Below, piece after piece: positions 7,357-16,956 of a stretch of 64,000 nt of DNA. Positions within the stretch are counted from its first letter, which is position 1. Every line of letters starts with the position of its first letter. The stretch covers positions 1-64,000 of the forward strand of contig WYCW01000001.1 in NCBI GenBank assembly GCA_011392765.1. The letters run 5' to 3'. Under the pieces are notes generated by a model that was not told where the DNA came from, searched no databases, and worked only from the letters and a program-made list of their open reading frames with translations. A program made the position numbers and the translations under genes. This stretch comes from Candidatus Thiosymbion ectosymbiont of Catanema sp. Cochon2018. GTDB lineage: Bacteria; Pseudomonadota; Gammaproteobacteria; Chromatiales; Chromatiaceae.

Positions 7357-10307
7357 AGCATACCGACACCAGCGAAAAGGGCCTGGAATCCATCATCGTC
7401 GCCTCCCTCGTGGATGAAGCCGGTTATGAACAGGGGGACCCGCGGGATTACGACCCCGAGTACGCCGTCGATTGGCCCAGGCTGCTGCAATTCCTTGCCG
7501 CCACCCAGCCCGCTACCCTGGAGACCCTCGGCATCGCTCGGGAAGGTGGCCCAAACGACCCCAGGCGCACCCAGTTCCTGTACCGCCTGCGGGGTGAGAT
7601 CACCAGGCGCGGTCTGGTGGAGGTGCTGCGCCACGGTATCAAGCACGGCCCGGCCACGGTCGATCTCTTTTACGGCACGCCGACACCGGGCAATGTGAAG
7701 GCCGCCGAACGGTTCGCGGCTAACGTCTTCAGCGTGACCCGCCAGCTCCGCTACAGCCGTGCCGAACCCGCGCGCGCCCTCGACCTGGCGGTGTTCATCA
7801 ATGGCCTGCCGGTCGCCACCTTCGAGCTCAAGAACAGGCTCACCGGGCAGACGGTGGACGATGCGGTCCGGCAGTACATGCACGACCGCGACGAGAGGGA
7901 GCTGCTGTTCCGGTTCGGGCGCTGCGTGGTGCATTTTGCCGTGGACGACCAGGAGGTGCGGATGTGTACCCACCTCCAGGGCAAGCACTCCTGGTTCCTG
8001 CCCTTCAACCAGGGCTATCTCGACGGTGGGGGCAATCCACCCAATCCGGACGGGCTGGCCACCGATTACCTGTGGAAAGAGATCCTCACCAAGGAGGGAC
8101 TGACCGACATCCTCGAAAACTACGCCCAGCTAGTCGAGGAAAAGGACAAGCAGACCGGCAAGCAAAGGGGCAAGCAGATCTTCCCCCGCTACCACCAGCT
8201 ACAGGCGGTGCGGATGCTGCTGGCGGATGTCTGGGAAACCGGCGTCGGCAGGCGCTATCTGATCCAGCATTCGGCGGGCAGCGGCAAGAGTAATTCCATT
8301 GCCTGGTTGGCCCATCAGCTCGTGGGGCTGGAGCATGAAAGCAAGGCGCTGTTCGATTCGGTCATCGTGGTCACCGACCGGCGGGTGCTCGACAAGCAGA
8401 TCCGCGACACCATCCGGCAGTTCGCTCAGGTGTCGGCCACGGTGGGACATGCCGAATACTCCGGCGACCTGCGCAGATTCCTCATGGACGGGAAGAAGAT
8501 CATCATCACCACGGTGCAGAAATTCCCGTTCATCCTGGATGCGATCGGTGACCAACACCGCCGGCGCAAGTTCGCCATCATCATCGACGAGGCCCACTCC
8601 AGTCAGGGCGGTAAGACTACGACCGCCATGAATCGCGTCCTCGAAGAGCGCGCGCCCTACGGTGACGAGGAAGAAACGACCGAGGACCGGATCAACCAGT
8701 TGATGGAAAGCCGTAAGATGGTGACCAACGCCAGCTACTTCGCCTTTACCGCTACCCCTAAGAACAAGACTCTGGAGATCTTCGGCGAACCGGACCCGCA
8801 GCCCGACGGGACCGTGAAACATCACCCGTTCCACGGCTATACCATGAAGCAGGCCATCCAGGAGGGCTTCATCCTCGATGTGCTGAAGAACTACACCCCG
8901 GTGAAAAGCTACTACCGTCTGGCCAAGACAGTGGAGGACGACCCCCTCTTCGACGCCAAGAAGGCCCGGAAAAAGCTGGGCCGCTATGTGGAGTCACACG
9001 GACACGCCATCCGTGAGAAGGCCGAAATCATGGTGGATCACTTCCACGCCCAGGTCGGCCACCGCAAGATCGGCGGCCGGGCCCGGGCCATGGTCATCAC
9101 CAACGGCATCGAGCGGGCCATTCAGTATTTCCATGCGTTCAAGGACTGTCTCAAGGAATGCAAGAGTCCTTATGAACCCATCGTGGCCTTTTCCGGGGAG
9201 CACGAGTACGGCGGCAGGAAGCTCACGGAAGCGACCCTGAACGGGTTCCCCGGCAGCCGGATTCCGGACCGGATTCGGCAGGACCCGTACCGTTTCCTGA
9301 TCGTGGCCGATAAATATCAGACCGGCTACGACGAACCGCTGCTCCATACCATGTATGTGGACAAGGCGCTCGCCGGCATCAAGGCGGTGCAGACGCTCTC
9401 CCGCCTGAACCGCGCCTGCCCGGACAAGCACGATACCTTTGTGCTGGATTTCTACAACGACTCGGAGACCATTCGGAAGTCATTCGAGCCTTACTATCGC
9501 ACGACCATCCTCAGCGATGAGACCGACCCCAACAAGCTGCATGATCTCAAATCGGATCTGGACGGCTATCAGGTCTACTCCCAGGAGCAAATCGACGATC
9601 TGGTGGAGCGCTTTCTGAGCGGCGCGGACCGCGGCCGGCTCGACCCGATCCTGAATGCCTGCGCGGTTATCTACACTGTCGATCTGGATGAAGACGGCCA
9701 AGTGGATTTCAAAGGCAAGGCCAAGGCCTTCGTGCGCACCTACGACTTTCTGGCCTCTATTCTGACCTATTCGAACGCCGACTGGGAAAAGCTATCGATC
9801 TTCCTGAATTTCCTGATCCCCAAACTCCCCGCACCCAAGGAGGAGGACCTGTCCCGAGGTATTCTGGAAGCCATCGACATGGACAGCTACCGGGCCGAGG
9901 TGAAAACCGGCTCGAAAATCGGTCTCGCGGACGAGGATGGTGAAGTCGATCCCGTGCCGACCGGCGGGGATGGCCGCAAGCCGGAACCGGAGCTGGATCA
10001 ACTGAGTAGCATCATCCAGGCGTTCAACGACCGGTTCGGTGACATCGATTGGAAGGATGCCGACAAGATTCGCAAGGTCATCGCCGAGGAAATCCCGGCC
10101 AAGGTAGGCGCCGACGCGGCCTATCGAAACGCTATGCAGAACAACGATGAGAGAACGGCGCGGATCGAGCATGATGCCGCATTGCAGCGGGTCATGATCG
10201 ATCTGTTGGCGGATCACACCGAGTTGTTCAGACAGTTCAGCGACAATCCGTTATTCAGGGAGTGGCTGGGAGACACTACCTTTGATGCGACCTATGAACC
10301 GAGTTGA
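7353..10307 (+). CDS. hsdR: Type I restriction endonuclease subunit HsdR
   Basis: ATP-dependent translocase and nuclease subunit that cuts unmodified DNA far from the recognition site. The nuclease residues are near Asp145 (LDLAVFINGLPVATFELKN) and the following Glu-x-Lys. Walker A AGSGKS is near residues 308-313 and the DEAH box in FAIIIDEAHSSQGG near 412, followed by TATP and the later SF2 motifs (YQTGYDEPLLHTMYVDK, SRLNRACPDKHDTFVLDF). The start is GTG, with its TGA overlap on the previous gene and ggaggcc upstream. Length (984 residues) is normal. It closes the restriction operon. Confidence 0.94.
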   Translation: MKHTDTSEKGLESIIVASLVDEAGYEQGDPRDYDPEYAVDWPRLLQFLAATQPATLETLGIAREGGPNDPRRTQFLYRLRGEITRRGLVEVLRHGIKHGPATVDLFYGTPTPGNVKAAERFAANVFSVTRQLRYSRAEPARALDLAVFINGLPVATFELKNRLTGQTVDDAVRQYMHDRDERELLFRFGRCVVHFAVDDQEVRMCTHLQGKHSWFLPFNQGYLDGGGNPPNPDGLATDYLWKEILTKEGLTDILENYAQLVEEKDKQTGKQRGKQIFPRYHQLQAVRMLLADVWETGVGRRYLIQHSAGSGKSNSIAWLAHQLVGLEHESKALFDSVIVVTDRRVLDKQIRDTIRQFAQVSATVGHAEYSGDLRRFLMDGKKIIITTVQKFPFILDAIGDQHRRRKFAIIIDEAHSSQGGKTTTAMNRVLEERAPYGDEEETTEDRINQLMESRKMVTNASYFAFTATPKNKTLEIFGEPDPQPDGTVKHHPFHGYTMKQAIQEGFILDVLKNYTPVKSYYRLAKTVEDDPLFDAKKARKKLGRYVESHGHAIREKAEIMVDHFHAQVGHRKIGGRARAMVITNGIERAIQYFHAFKDCLKECKSPYEPIVAFSGEHEYGGRKLTEATLNGFPGSRIPDRIRQDPYRFLIVADKYQTGYDEPLLHTMYVDKALAGIKAVQTLSRLNRACPDKHDTFVLDFYNDSETIRKSFEPYYRTTILSDETDPNKLHDLKSDLDGYQVYSQEQIDDLVERFLSGADRGRLDPILNACAVIYTVDLDEDGQVDFKGKAKAFVRTYDFLASILTYSNADWEKLSIFLNFLIPKLPAPKEEDLSRGILEAIDMDSYRAEVKTGSKIGLADEDGEVDPVPTGGDGRKPEPELDQLSSIIQAFNDRFGDIDWKDADKIRKVIAEEIPAKVGADAAYRNAMQNNDERTARIEHDAALQRVMIDLLADHTELFRQFSDNPLFREWLGDTTFDATYEPS

Positions 10308-10323
10308 CTGTCAGGTCCCGGAG

Positions 10324-10467
10324 CATTTTCCTATACTCAATCCGAACCTCGGCGGCTCTGCTTTTTACCGCCGATGAACGAGAATGAACGCAAATCGGTC
10401 GCAATCAGCTCGCCATGAGCAACAGCTCTTGATCCATTTGCGTTACTTTGCGTTCATTCGCGGATAA
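10324..10467. repeat. Dispersed repeat G, copy 1 (aatgaacgcaaa type)
   Basis: Starts cattttcctatactcaatcc and contains gaatgaacgcaaatcggtcgc ... tgatccatttgcgtt. A diverged copy with the same order of blocks is at 59892-60014, in front of nirN. The central part is an imperfect palindrome of gcgttcatt-like units. Confidence 0.7.
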
Positions 10468-10542
10468 CTCTTGCATGAAAATCCTGCCGGCTCGATGTTA
10501 CCTGCCTCCCGGCAGGCAGGTCGGTAATCGAGAGCATCCGGA

Positions 10543-10603
10543 CTAGGAGCCTTGAGGGACCCGTAACTTTACAAATGAGTCAAGTTTGTGCGCTGCACAA
10601 AAA
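10543..10603. repeat. Half copy of hexamer-palindrome family A
   Basis: Begins at a CTAG and carries the family's left arm: gccttgagggaccc, tttacaaatgagtcaagt, and tttgtgcgctgcacaaa, itself a small palindrome. The hexamer block is absent. Confidence 0.65.
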
Positions 10604-10649
10604 CTCACATCTCCTCATGCAGCACTTGGGGGTATTGCGCCCATTGTTT

Positions 10650-10724
10650 TTATCCGCAGATTACGCAGATTTTCGCAGATTATTTCTATTCTTAATCTGC
10701 GAAAATCTGCGTAATCTGCGGATA
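10650..10724. repeat. Palindrome family C (atctgcgtaatctgcgg), copy 1
   Basis: Near-perfect inverted repeat; each arm is three degenerate units of about 11-12 nt (ttatccgcag attacgcag attttcgcag). The loop is the A/T-rich tatttctattc. Other copies are at 45787, 49481, 51596 (half) and 59803. Confidence 0.85.
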
Positions 10725-10789
10725 ACAAGTTTGTGCGCTGCACAAAAACATTTCTACCTCTTGCTTGGGCGGGAATCGCAAATCCTTTG

Positions 10790-10856
10790 AACCACGGAGG
10801 CAGACACGGATAAACACGGATGTGATCCGTGTTTATCCGTGTCTGCCTCCGTGGTT
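10790..10856. repeat. Perfect 32-bp palindrome, family E
   Basis: Two exactly complementary 32-nt arms separated by gtg. Each arm is made of short related units (cacggaggcaga, cacggataaa, cacggat). A single-arm relative is at 29899. It would form a very stable hairpin if transcribed; there is no T-run. Confidence 0.85.
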
Positions 10857-10932
10857 CTTCGGTGCGATTCGTTACCCAACCTGACCTGGATCAGCCAGTG
10901 AAGTTGGGAGCGCCGGAGCCCTTCTTCCCTTG

Positions 10933-11033
10933 GGAGGGTGTCGCAAAAGTCCATTTTTCCAGTTTTTATAACATGTAACCCATTGATATAATTAGTGACG
11001 ACTTTTCTAAAAAGGACTTTTTCGACAGCCTCC
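10933..11033. mobile_element. Small inverted-repeat element (MITE-like), A/T-rich copy
   Basis: 101 bp bounded by GGAGGGTGTCGCAAAAGTCC on the left and its inverted partner (18 of 20 matching) on the right. The interior is A/T-rich and non-coding. The same terminal repeat bounds a 98-bp element at 42963-43060 with an unrelated interior. Confidence 0.65.
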
Positions 11034-11053
11034 TTGGGGGAGGAGGGGGGCAC

Positions 11054-11311
11054 GCCTCGTCGGTCTGAGGCAGCGCCTCGCTAGGATCCTTGAGGGACCC
11101 GAATCTTTACCAATGAGTCAGGTTTGTGTAGTGCACAAATCGGGATCGAAATCGAGATTCCGATTGCGATCCCGATACCGATTTCGATTTCGATTTCGAT
11201 TTCGACCTACCCTGGCTCTTCAACGGCTGGTTGGGTGTAGGAGATGGGGCCTTACGGGAGAGGGGCTTTTGGGGCCTCATGCCTCGTCGGTCTGAGGCGA
11301 AGCCTCGCTAG
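11054..11311 (+). repeat. Hexamer-palindrome family A, copy 1
   Basis: Order of blocks: hairpin gcctcgtcggtctgaggc / gcctcgctag; gatccttgagggaccc; caatgagtcaggtttgtg; a block of about ten degenerate hexamers (RRATCG units then CGATYY units, so the block folds on itself); ggctggttgggtgtaggag; then the first hairpin again. Both ends lie on CTAG. The right-hand CTAG supplies the stop codon of the convergent L,D-transpeptidase gene. Confidence 0.8.
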
Positions 11312-12099
11312 TTGCCGGCCACAGCGATCGGCGGCGGATCGAAGACATAGCGCTTCCCGGACACCTGTACCCGGGGCGGCCTCAAGGTGGCCTCGAACAC
11401 ATCATAGCCCTGCTTGAGATTCCGCCAAAAACCGATCCATGCGTGGTCGCCGTAGCGGTCGATGTTCGACGCGCTCATGCGGAAGGGAAAGGCATGCACC
11501 TGGACCTGTCGTTGCCCATTGCGCAGGGCGGCCCGTACCAGTCCGTAGATCTCTTCGATGCCGGAATCGGTCATCGCGTAGCAGCCGATAGAAACGCAGT
11601 CGCCATGAACCATCAGATAGGAGCCGGTGCGCCGGTGGGCGCGGTCGTAGGCGTTCGGAAACCCGAGATTGAAGGAAAGGTGATAGGCGCTGTTGGGATT
11701 GAGCGCACCCCGATCCACCTGATAAAACCCTTCCGGGCTCTGGCGGTCTCCTTCCTTGAGCTTGGGGCCCAGCTTGCCGGAAAAGGCGCAGATCGGGTAG
11801 GTTTTTACCAGCGTGAAACGCTCGGCCTTCCTCATCCACAGTTCTAACTCCCGTTCCACTTTGAAGATACGGATAAAGACCGGATCTCCCCTGGTTATGC
11901 CCCTGCCGGCAAGCATTGCATCGAGCCGCGAAGTCTTGATCGCGTGGTCGCTGGGCAGCTCGTGCGGCCAAAACATGGTCCTATATGCCGATATGACGTT
12001 CGCGAAGGCCCAGCGCACCTCGTTCCTCTCCACTACTCCGATGACGATTCCGGTAGCGAGCAATACGACCGCAAACAAGAGGATTCGTAAGGTTCGCAC
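11308..12099 (-). CDS. L,D-transpeptidase, YkuD/YafK family
   Basis: Peptidoglycan cross-link or release enzyme of the YafK type. The catalytic motif HGDCVSIGCYAM places His165 and the nucleophile Cys173, matching the family's HxxxSxGC pattern. An N-terminal hydrophobic segment (residues about 5-23) would anchor it in the inner membrane with the enzyme facing the periplasm. In E. coli, YafK (DpaA) removes Braun lipoprotein from peptidoglycan; this protein could do the same or form cross-links, and the sequence alone does not decide. Length (263) is normal. The TAG stop lies within the terminal CTAG of a family A repeat, so the last few residues may have been changed when the repeat arrived. 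Confidence 0.88.
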   Translation of the reverse strand: MRTLRILLFAVVLLATGIVIGVVERNEVRWAFANVISAYRTMFWPHELPSDHAIKTSRLDAMLAGRGITRGDPVFIRIFKVERELELWMRKAERFTLVKTYPICAFSGKLGPKLKEGDRQSPEGFYQVDRGALNPNSAYHLSFNLGFPNAYDRAHRRTGSYLMVHGDCVSIGCYAMTDSGIEEIYGLVRAALRNGQRQVQVHAFPFRMSASNIDRYGDHAWIGFWRNLKQGYDVFEATLRPPRVQVSGKRYVFDPPPIAVAGN

Positions 12100-12198
12100 G
12101 ATAGCAGGTCCTGGTCAGGGTCTGTTGACATTTATCCGAACGTGGGCGATTATAGGAAGTTTTTCGTGTTGACCAGGCTCGGATGGGAAGAATCGTGG

Positions 12199-12260
12199 GT
12201 GTAGGGTGGGCTGTGCCCACCAATATTGTGCCTACGCGGTGGGCACAGCTCACCTTACAC
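12199..12260. repeat. REP-like hairpin downstream of mutL
   Basis: Inverted arms of about 22 nt (gtgtagggtgggctgtgccc and its partner, two mismatches) around aatattgtgcctacgc. Located between the L,D-transpeptidase start and the mutL stop, it could act as a transcription block for mutL, but it has no T-tract. Confidence 0.65.
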
Positions 12261-12317
12261 TCATGATTCTTCTGAATGTCAACGGTCCCCAGCCTCCGAC
12301 ATGCAGCCTGTAAGTCC

Positions 12318-14135
12318 TCAGCGACCGCGCAGGAACAGGCGATCGAGCTCCTGTCCGGAAAGCTTGATCCAGGTCGGGCGGCCGTGGCTGCACTGATCGG
12401 CGCGCTCCGTGCGTTCGAGATCACGCAACAGGGCATTCATTTCTTCCACCTCGAGCCGGCGATTGGCGCGCACCGACCCGTGGCAGGCCATGGTGGCGAG
12501 CACGGCGTTTATCTCCTCGCGAATTCGCTCACTGCGTCCATGCTCGGCAAAGTCCGAGAGCAGGTCCCGCAGCAGGCGCTCCGCGTCCGCCCCTTGGAGC
12601 AGGGCCGGAATCTCGCGTACCACCAGGCTACCTTCACCCATCCGGTCCAACCCCAACCCTAAGCGCCGGAACAGATCCAGGTTGGACTCGGCCAGGTCCG
12701 CTTCCCAGGGAGCGACCTGGACCATGACCGGGACCAACAAGGGCTGACCGCGGATTTCTCCCTGCTCCCAGGATTGCTTGAGACGCTCGTAACCGATGCG
12801 TTCATGGGCCGCGTGCATGTCGATAACCACCAACCCATCCACGGCCTGGGCCAGGATATAGACGCCCTGCAACTGAGCGAGCGCATAACCCAACGGCGGC
12901 AATTCCGGATCCGCCCGGCTCTCCTGCCCGGTCTCCGCATCCCGGTCGGGCCCCGGTCGTTGGGACTCGAAACTGAAGCGATGCCCACCCGCGCCCGCGG
13001 TGGTCCGCAGGGGTACGGGCCGCTGACGGGGTTCGGGGTCCTCCTCCGGTACGGGCTGCACCGACCCCACGGGGGGGCCACCGACGACCGGTGGCGGACC
13101 CTCGACGGGCGCCGCTTCCCTCCGGGCCCCGCCCTCCGCGAGGCGTCGGTGCAGGGTCCGAAAGATGAAATCGTGGACCTGTCTCCCCTCGCGAAAACGC
13201 ACTTCGTGCTTGGCGGGGTGGACGTTGCTGTCCACCAGCATAGGCGGCAACTCCAGATACAGCAGATAGGCCGGATGGCGGCCCTGGTGCAGCACATCCT
13301 GGTAGGCCAAGCGCACGGCGTGCGCCACCAGCTTATCTCTGACCACACGTCCGTTCACATAGAAAAACTGTAGATCCGACTGGCTGCGGGAAAAACCGGG
13401 GTTCGCTACCCACCCGCGCAGGCGCAACCCCACCGCCGTTTGGTCCAGGCTCAGGGCATGCTCCAGAAAGCCGGCGCCTACCAGCTTTTTTATGCGGTTC
13501 TCCACCGCTCCGTCCGCCTCGGCTACCGGCGGCAGGTCGAACAGGACCCGCCCGTTGTGGGTGAGCCGAAAGCGCACATCGCAACGCGCCAGCGCCACCC
13601 GACGCGCCAGTTGTTCCAAGTGGGAGAGCTCGGTCTTGTCCGTGCGCAGGAATTTACGTCGGGCCGGCGTATTGTAAAAGAGATCCCGCACCTGGACCCT
13701 GGTTCCCACCGGGCAGGATGCCGGTACCGGTTCCCCTGGCTGCTCGCTGCCGTCGCTGCGAATACTCCAGGCCTGGTCTTCCCCCCGGTGCCGCGAGCTG
13801 ATTTCCAGACGGGATACGGAGGCGATGCTCGGCAGGGCCTCGCCGCGGAACCCCAGGGTAGCGATGGACTGCAGATCCGTGACCTCGGCGATCTTGCTGG
13901 TGGCGTGCCGACAGAGCGCCAGGGCCAAATCTTCCCGGGCAATCCCCACGCCATTGTCCGAGACCCGCAGCAGCTTGATACCGCCCTGCTCGGCGTCGAT
14001 TTCGATGCGATCCGCACCGGCGTCCAGGCTGTTCTCGATCAGCTCCTTGGCTACCGAGGCCGGCCGTTCCACGATCTCTCCCGCCGCAATCTGATTGACG
14101 AGCTGCGCGGGGAGCTGCCGGATCCGGTTGGTCAT
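12318..14135 (-). CDS. mutL: DNA mismatch repair protein MutL
   Basis: Couples mismatch recognition by MutS to strand incision. The N-terminal GHKL ATPase has GEIVERPASVAKELIENSLDAG, DNGVGI and GFRGEALPSI. A linker rich in Pro, Arg and Glu separates it from the C-terminal dimerisation domain. The C-terminal domain contains DMHAAHERIGYE (from residue 439), which fits the metal-binding endonuclease motif DQHA(x)2E(x)4E apart from Met in place of Gln. It also has ACHGSVRANR and a CSHGRPT near the end. This suggests a nicking MutL, not the E. coli methyl-directed type. mutS lies 7.8 kb away, beyond the defense block; the two are not co-transcribed. Confidence 0.95.
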   Translation of the reverse strand: MTNRIRQLPAQLVNQIAAGEIVERPASVAKELIENSLDAGADRIEIDAEQGGIKLLRVSDNGVGIAREDLALALCRHATSKIAEVTDLQSIATLGFRGEALPSIASVSRLEISSRHRGEDQAWSIRSDGSEQPGEPVPASCPVGTRVQVRDLFYNTPARRKFLRTDKTELSHLEQLARRVALARCDVRFRLTHNGRVLFDLPPVAEADGAVENRIKKLVGAGFLEHALSLDQTAVGLRLRGWVANPGFSRSQSDLQFFYVNGRVVRDKLVAHAVRLAYQDVLHQGRHPAYLLYLELPPMLVDSNVHPAKHEVRFREGRQVHDFIFRTLHRRLAEGGARREAAPVEGPPPVVGGPPVGSVQPVPEEDPEPRQRPVPLRTTAGAGGHRFSFESQRPGPDRDAETGQESRADPELPPLGYALAQLQGVYILAQAVDGLVVIDMHAAHERIGYERLKQSWEQGEIRGQPLLVPVMVQVAPWEADLAESNLDLFRRLGLGLDRMGEGSLVVREIPALLQGADAERLLRDLLSDFAEHGRSERIREEINAVLATMACHGSVRANRRLEVEEMNALLRDLERTERADQCSHGRPTWIKLSGQELDRLFLRGR

Positions 14136-14375
14136 GTGGGGATAGAAGCAAAAAGCCGGCAGACGTGCAAGCGCGACGACGTCATTTAGTCTCCATGCCG
14201 CTGATAATCAGCTAATGTTAGACTCGGTGCACTGTTGTGAGTTTCACCTATTCCTAACGTACATAATTTGATTGTGAGTAGAATAGAAATCGTCCAAACT
14301 CCGTCGAGTCATTTTGGGACCTAGTTTCGATTGATGCTGCAAGAGTTCCCACGGCTGACCTTCCTTGGTACCTGG

Positions 14376-14442
14376 ATTCCGGCTATCCCTGCCGGAATGA
14401 CGGGTTTCCACTTCACTGTCGTTCCGGGTGGGACCCCGGAAC
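14376..14442. repeat. Two intergenic REP hairpins (mutL-gajA gap)
   Basis: attccggc/gccggaat with a 7-nt loop, then gttccggg/ccccggaac with a 5-nt loop. They lie within the 574-bp gap between divergent mutL and the Gabija-like pair. The rest of the gap (14143-14375 and 14443-14709) shows no gene; its A/T content rises toward the helicase-nuclease pair. Confidence 0.6.
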
Positions 14443-14709
14443 CCAGTCGTCCAGGGATGGCACGTCGATTGATCCCATCGGTTCTATACCCGAAATTTCA
14501 AGCGAAGTGAGATGCTAGTAGGGATAGCCGGAATCTGCTGATACTAGGGACGGCAAAAACAGTCGGGGTCCGAACGATTACGATATGATAGGAAGTTAAC
14601 TTGTTAGACTACGGGCGTCTAATACGGTAAGACCTGCATGCAATCTAGTAAAACTGTTATACAAATTGGTCCGCATCATATCATGGCTCATTGAACCGGA
14701 GGTATCCGC

Positions 14710-16956
14710 ATGAAACTCAAGTTTGTTGAAATACAGAACTTCCGAAAGTTGAAGGCTTGCAGAGTTGAAGTGGCTCCACAGGAGACGATTCTGGTTGGGG
14801 CAAACAATAGCGGAAAAACCTCTGCAATGGATTCGATGATTCTGCTGCTTAAAAAGAGTCGTCGCAAAAATATCGCAACTACAGATTTCACCTTATCTAA
14901 CTGGACCGGTCTCAATCAAATCGGCATGCAATGGGCTAGTAACGATGACAAACCCAACTTAACGCTCAGACAGTGGTTTCCATATTTGCCCTCCATCGAT
15001 ATCTGGTTGGATGTCAATGAGGCCAATATTCACCACATTATCCATATTATTCCTACACTCGACTGGACACTGGATCAGCCACTCGGTATTCGGTTGATAT
15101 TAGCTCCGAAAGATACCGAAAAGCTGTACAAGGAATTTCGAGCTGCTTTTAAGGACGCCCGTAAGACTGAGAGATCTGTACCTTCTGAAAGCGAGAAGTT
15201 GTCTTTGTGGCCTAAAACAATGCGGGACTTTCTGAATAGAGAGCTTTACAAGCATTTCGAGGTAAAAGCGTATATCTTAGACCCAGCAAAACTATCCAAC
15301 CCTGAAAATGGTGTGGCCCACCCACAGCCGCTTCTCGCCGATAGCATGCCGATGGACAGAGAACCGTTTGACGGACTCTTCAAGATTGACATTATCAGCG
15401 CCCAGCGAGGTTTTTCCGATCCAAAAACCGAAGATGAATCGCACAGTAGCTTTGCGAGTTTGTCCACACAGCTCCGCCAATATTTTACCAAGCATTTAGA
15501 TCCGTCTGAATCTCCTGATACCAGTGATATCGAGGCGCTACAGGCAATCGAAGCAGCAAAGACGATATTTGACAATAAATTAAAAACCAGCTTCGAGCCT
15601 GCAATAAGTGAGCTTGAAGGACTTAATTATCCGGGATTCAGTGACCCGCAAATCTCTCTGACCAGTAAAATTCGCGCTGTTGACAGTTTAGATCATGAAG
15701 CCGCTGTTCAGTTTAATGTGTCGCCGGAAGGTGATGGTGGTACAGATCTATCACTTCCAGAGCAGTATAATGGTTTGGGCTACCAAAACCTCATTTCCAT
15801 AGTATTCAACTTGATTAGGTTCAGGGACGAATGGATGCGTGTTGGTAAAGCGGCAAAAAAGAATAGCAGCGATAACGCCGTTACCGAACCACTTCATATC
15901 GTTCTTATTGAAGAGCCGGAAGCTCACCTGCACGTTCAAGTCCAGCAAGTATTCATCAAAAAAGCCTATCAGGTTTTGCGCAACCATGACAAACTCAATG
16001 GCAACCAGTTCAATACGCAGATGATCGTCAGCACTCATTCTTCCCATATCGCTCATGAGCTTGACTTTACCTGTTTACGATACTTCCGGCGTGAACCTGG
16101 CACGCAAAAAGGTAAAATACCTTCAGCAACCGTTGTAAATCTGTCGGGAACATTTGGCGATAAAAATGATACATCCAAGTTTGCCACGCGTTACATCAGG
16201 TCAACTCATTGTGACCTGTTTTTTGCAGATGCAGCAATTCTGGTTGAAGGCTCAGCCGAAAGAATGCTGATCCCTCATTTCATACGAAATAAATTCCCAA
16301 AATTGAATCAAAGTTATATATCCTTGCTTGAAATCGGTGGCAGCCATGCCCACTGCCTAAAACCTCTACTTGAAACGCTGGGACTTCTTTCTCTCATAAT
16401 TACAGATTTGGATTCTGTTGGCAAATCTGGCACAGAAAAGGTACTCCCGGAGCGTAATAAGAATTATCGTTCCGGTAATCCAACCCTTAAAGAGTGGATT
16501 CCCAGAAAAGATTCGCTGGATGGACTTATAGATTGCCCAGAAGACAACAAGCAGTCTGAAAATACGCTGTTTAGAGTCACGTATCAGTGTCCAATAAAAC
16601 TGAAATATAAAAATGGCCCGGATGAAGAGGAAGCCATTCCGTACACGTTTGAGGATTCGTTAGCTTTGACCAATTTAGAGTTGTTCCGCGATTTCCAGAA
16701 TCCCAAAGGCTTACTTAAAAAGCTCAAAGATTCTCTTGACAAAGATATTTTACGCGAGGCGAGTAAGGAAATGTTCGATTCTTTAGGGAAGGGAAGCAAA
16801 GCAGAAATGGCCTTGGATTTACTCTATCTGACCGAACCTGGTGTTTTGAAACCGCCTGTTTACATTTCTGAAGGGCTTAAGTGGCTAGAATCAAAACTTG
16901 CTGAAAAAAAACAGGATTTCCTGGCTACTGAAATGACGGAGGTGGAAAATGCCTGA
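14710..16956 (+). CDS. OLD-family ATP-dependent endonuclease (GajA-like, Gabija-type defense)
   Basis: N-terminal ABC-type ATPase plus C-terminal TOPRIM nuclease, the plan of class 2 OLD proteins such as GajA. Walker A GANNSGKTS spans residues 30-38. Walker B VLIEEPEAHLH starts near 398, followed by the H-loop STHSSHIAHEL. In the TOPRIM half, Glu513 lies in LVEGSAERM and Asp566-x-Asp568 in IITDLDSVGKSG. A strong ribosome site (ggaggt) precedes the ATG by 7 nt. Class 2 OLD genes are paired with a UvrD-like helicase gene, as here with an 8-bp overlap. The protein (748 residues) is larger than the textbook GajA of roughly 580, so this may be a sister subtype. Codon use is markedly A/T-richer than the neighbours, a sign of transfer. 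Confidence 0.8.
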   Translation: MKLKFVEIQNFRKLKACRVEVAPQETILVGANNSGKTSAMDSMILLLKKSRRKNIATTDFTLSNWTGLNQIGMQWASNDDKPNLTLRQWFPYLPSIDIWLDVNEANIHHIIHIIPTLDWTLDQPLGIRLILAPKDTEKLYKEFRAAFKDARKTERSVPSESEKLSLWPKTMRDFLNRELYKHFEVKAYILDPAKLSNPENGVAHPQPLLADSMPMDREPFDGLFKIDIISAQRGFSDPKTEDESHSSFASLSTQLRQYFTKHLDPSESPDTSDIEALQAIEAAKTIFDNKLKTSFEPAISELEGLNYPGFSDPQISLTSKIRAVDSLDHEAAVQFNVSPEGDGGTDLSLPEQYNGLGYQNLISIVFNLIRFRDEWMRVGKAAKKNSSDNAVTEPLHIVLIEEPEAHLHVQVQQVFIKKAYQVLRNHDKLNGNQFNTQMIVSTHSSHIAHELDFTCLRYFRREPGTQKGKIPSATVVNLSGTFGDKNDTSKFATRYIRSTHCDLFFADAAILVEGSAERMLIPHFIRNKFPKLNQSYISLLEIGGSHAHCLKPLLETLGLLSLIITDLDSVGKSGTEKVLPERNKNYRSGNPTLKEWIPRKDSLDGLIDCPEDNKQSENTLFRVTYQCPIKLKYKNGPDEEEAIPYTFEDSLALTNLELFRDFQNPKGLLKKLKDSLDKDILREASKEMFDSLGKGSKAEMALDLLYLTEPGVLKPPVYISEGLKWLESKLAEKKQDFLATEMTEVENA

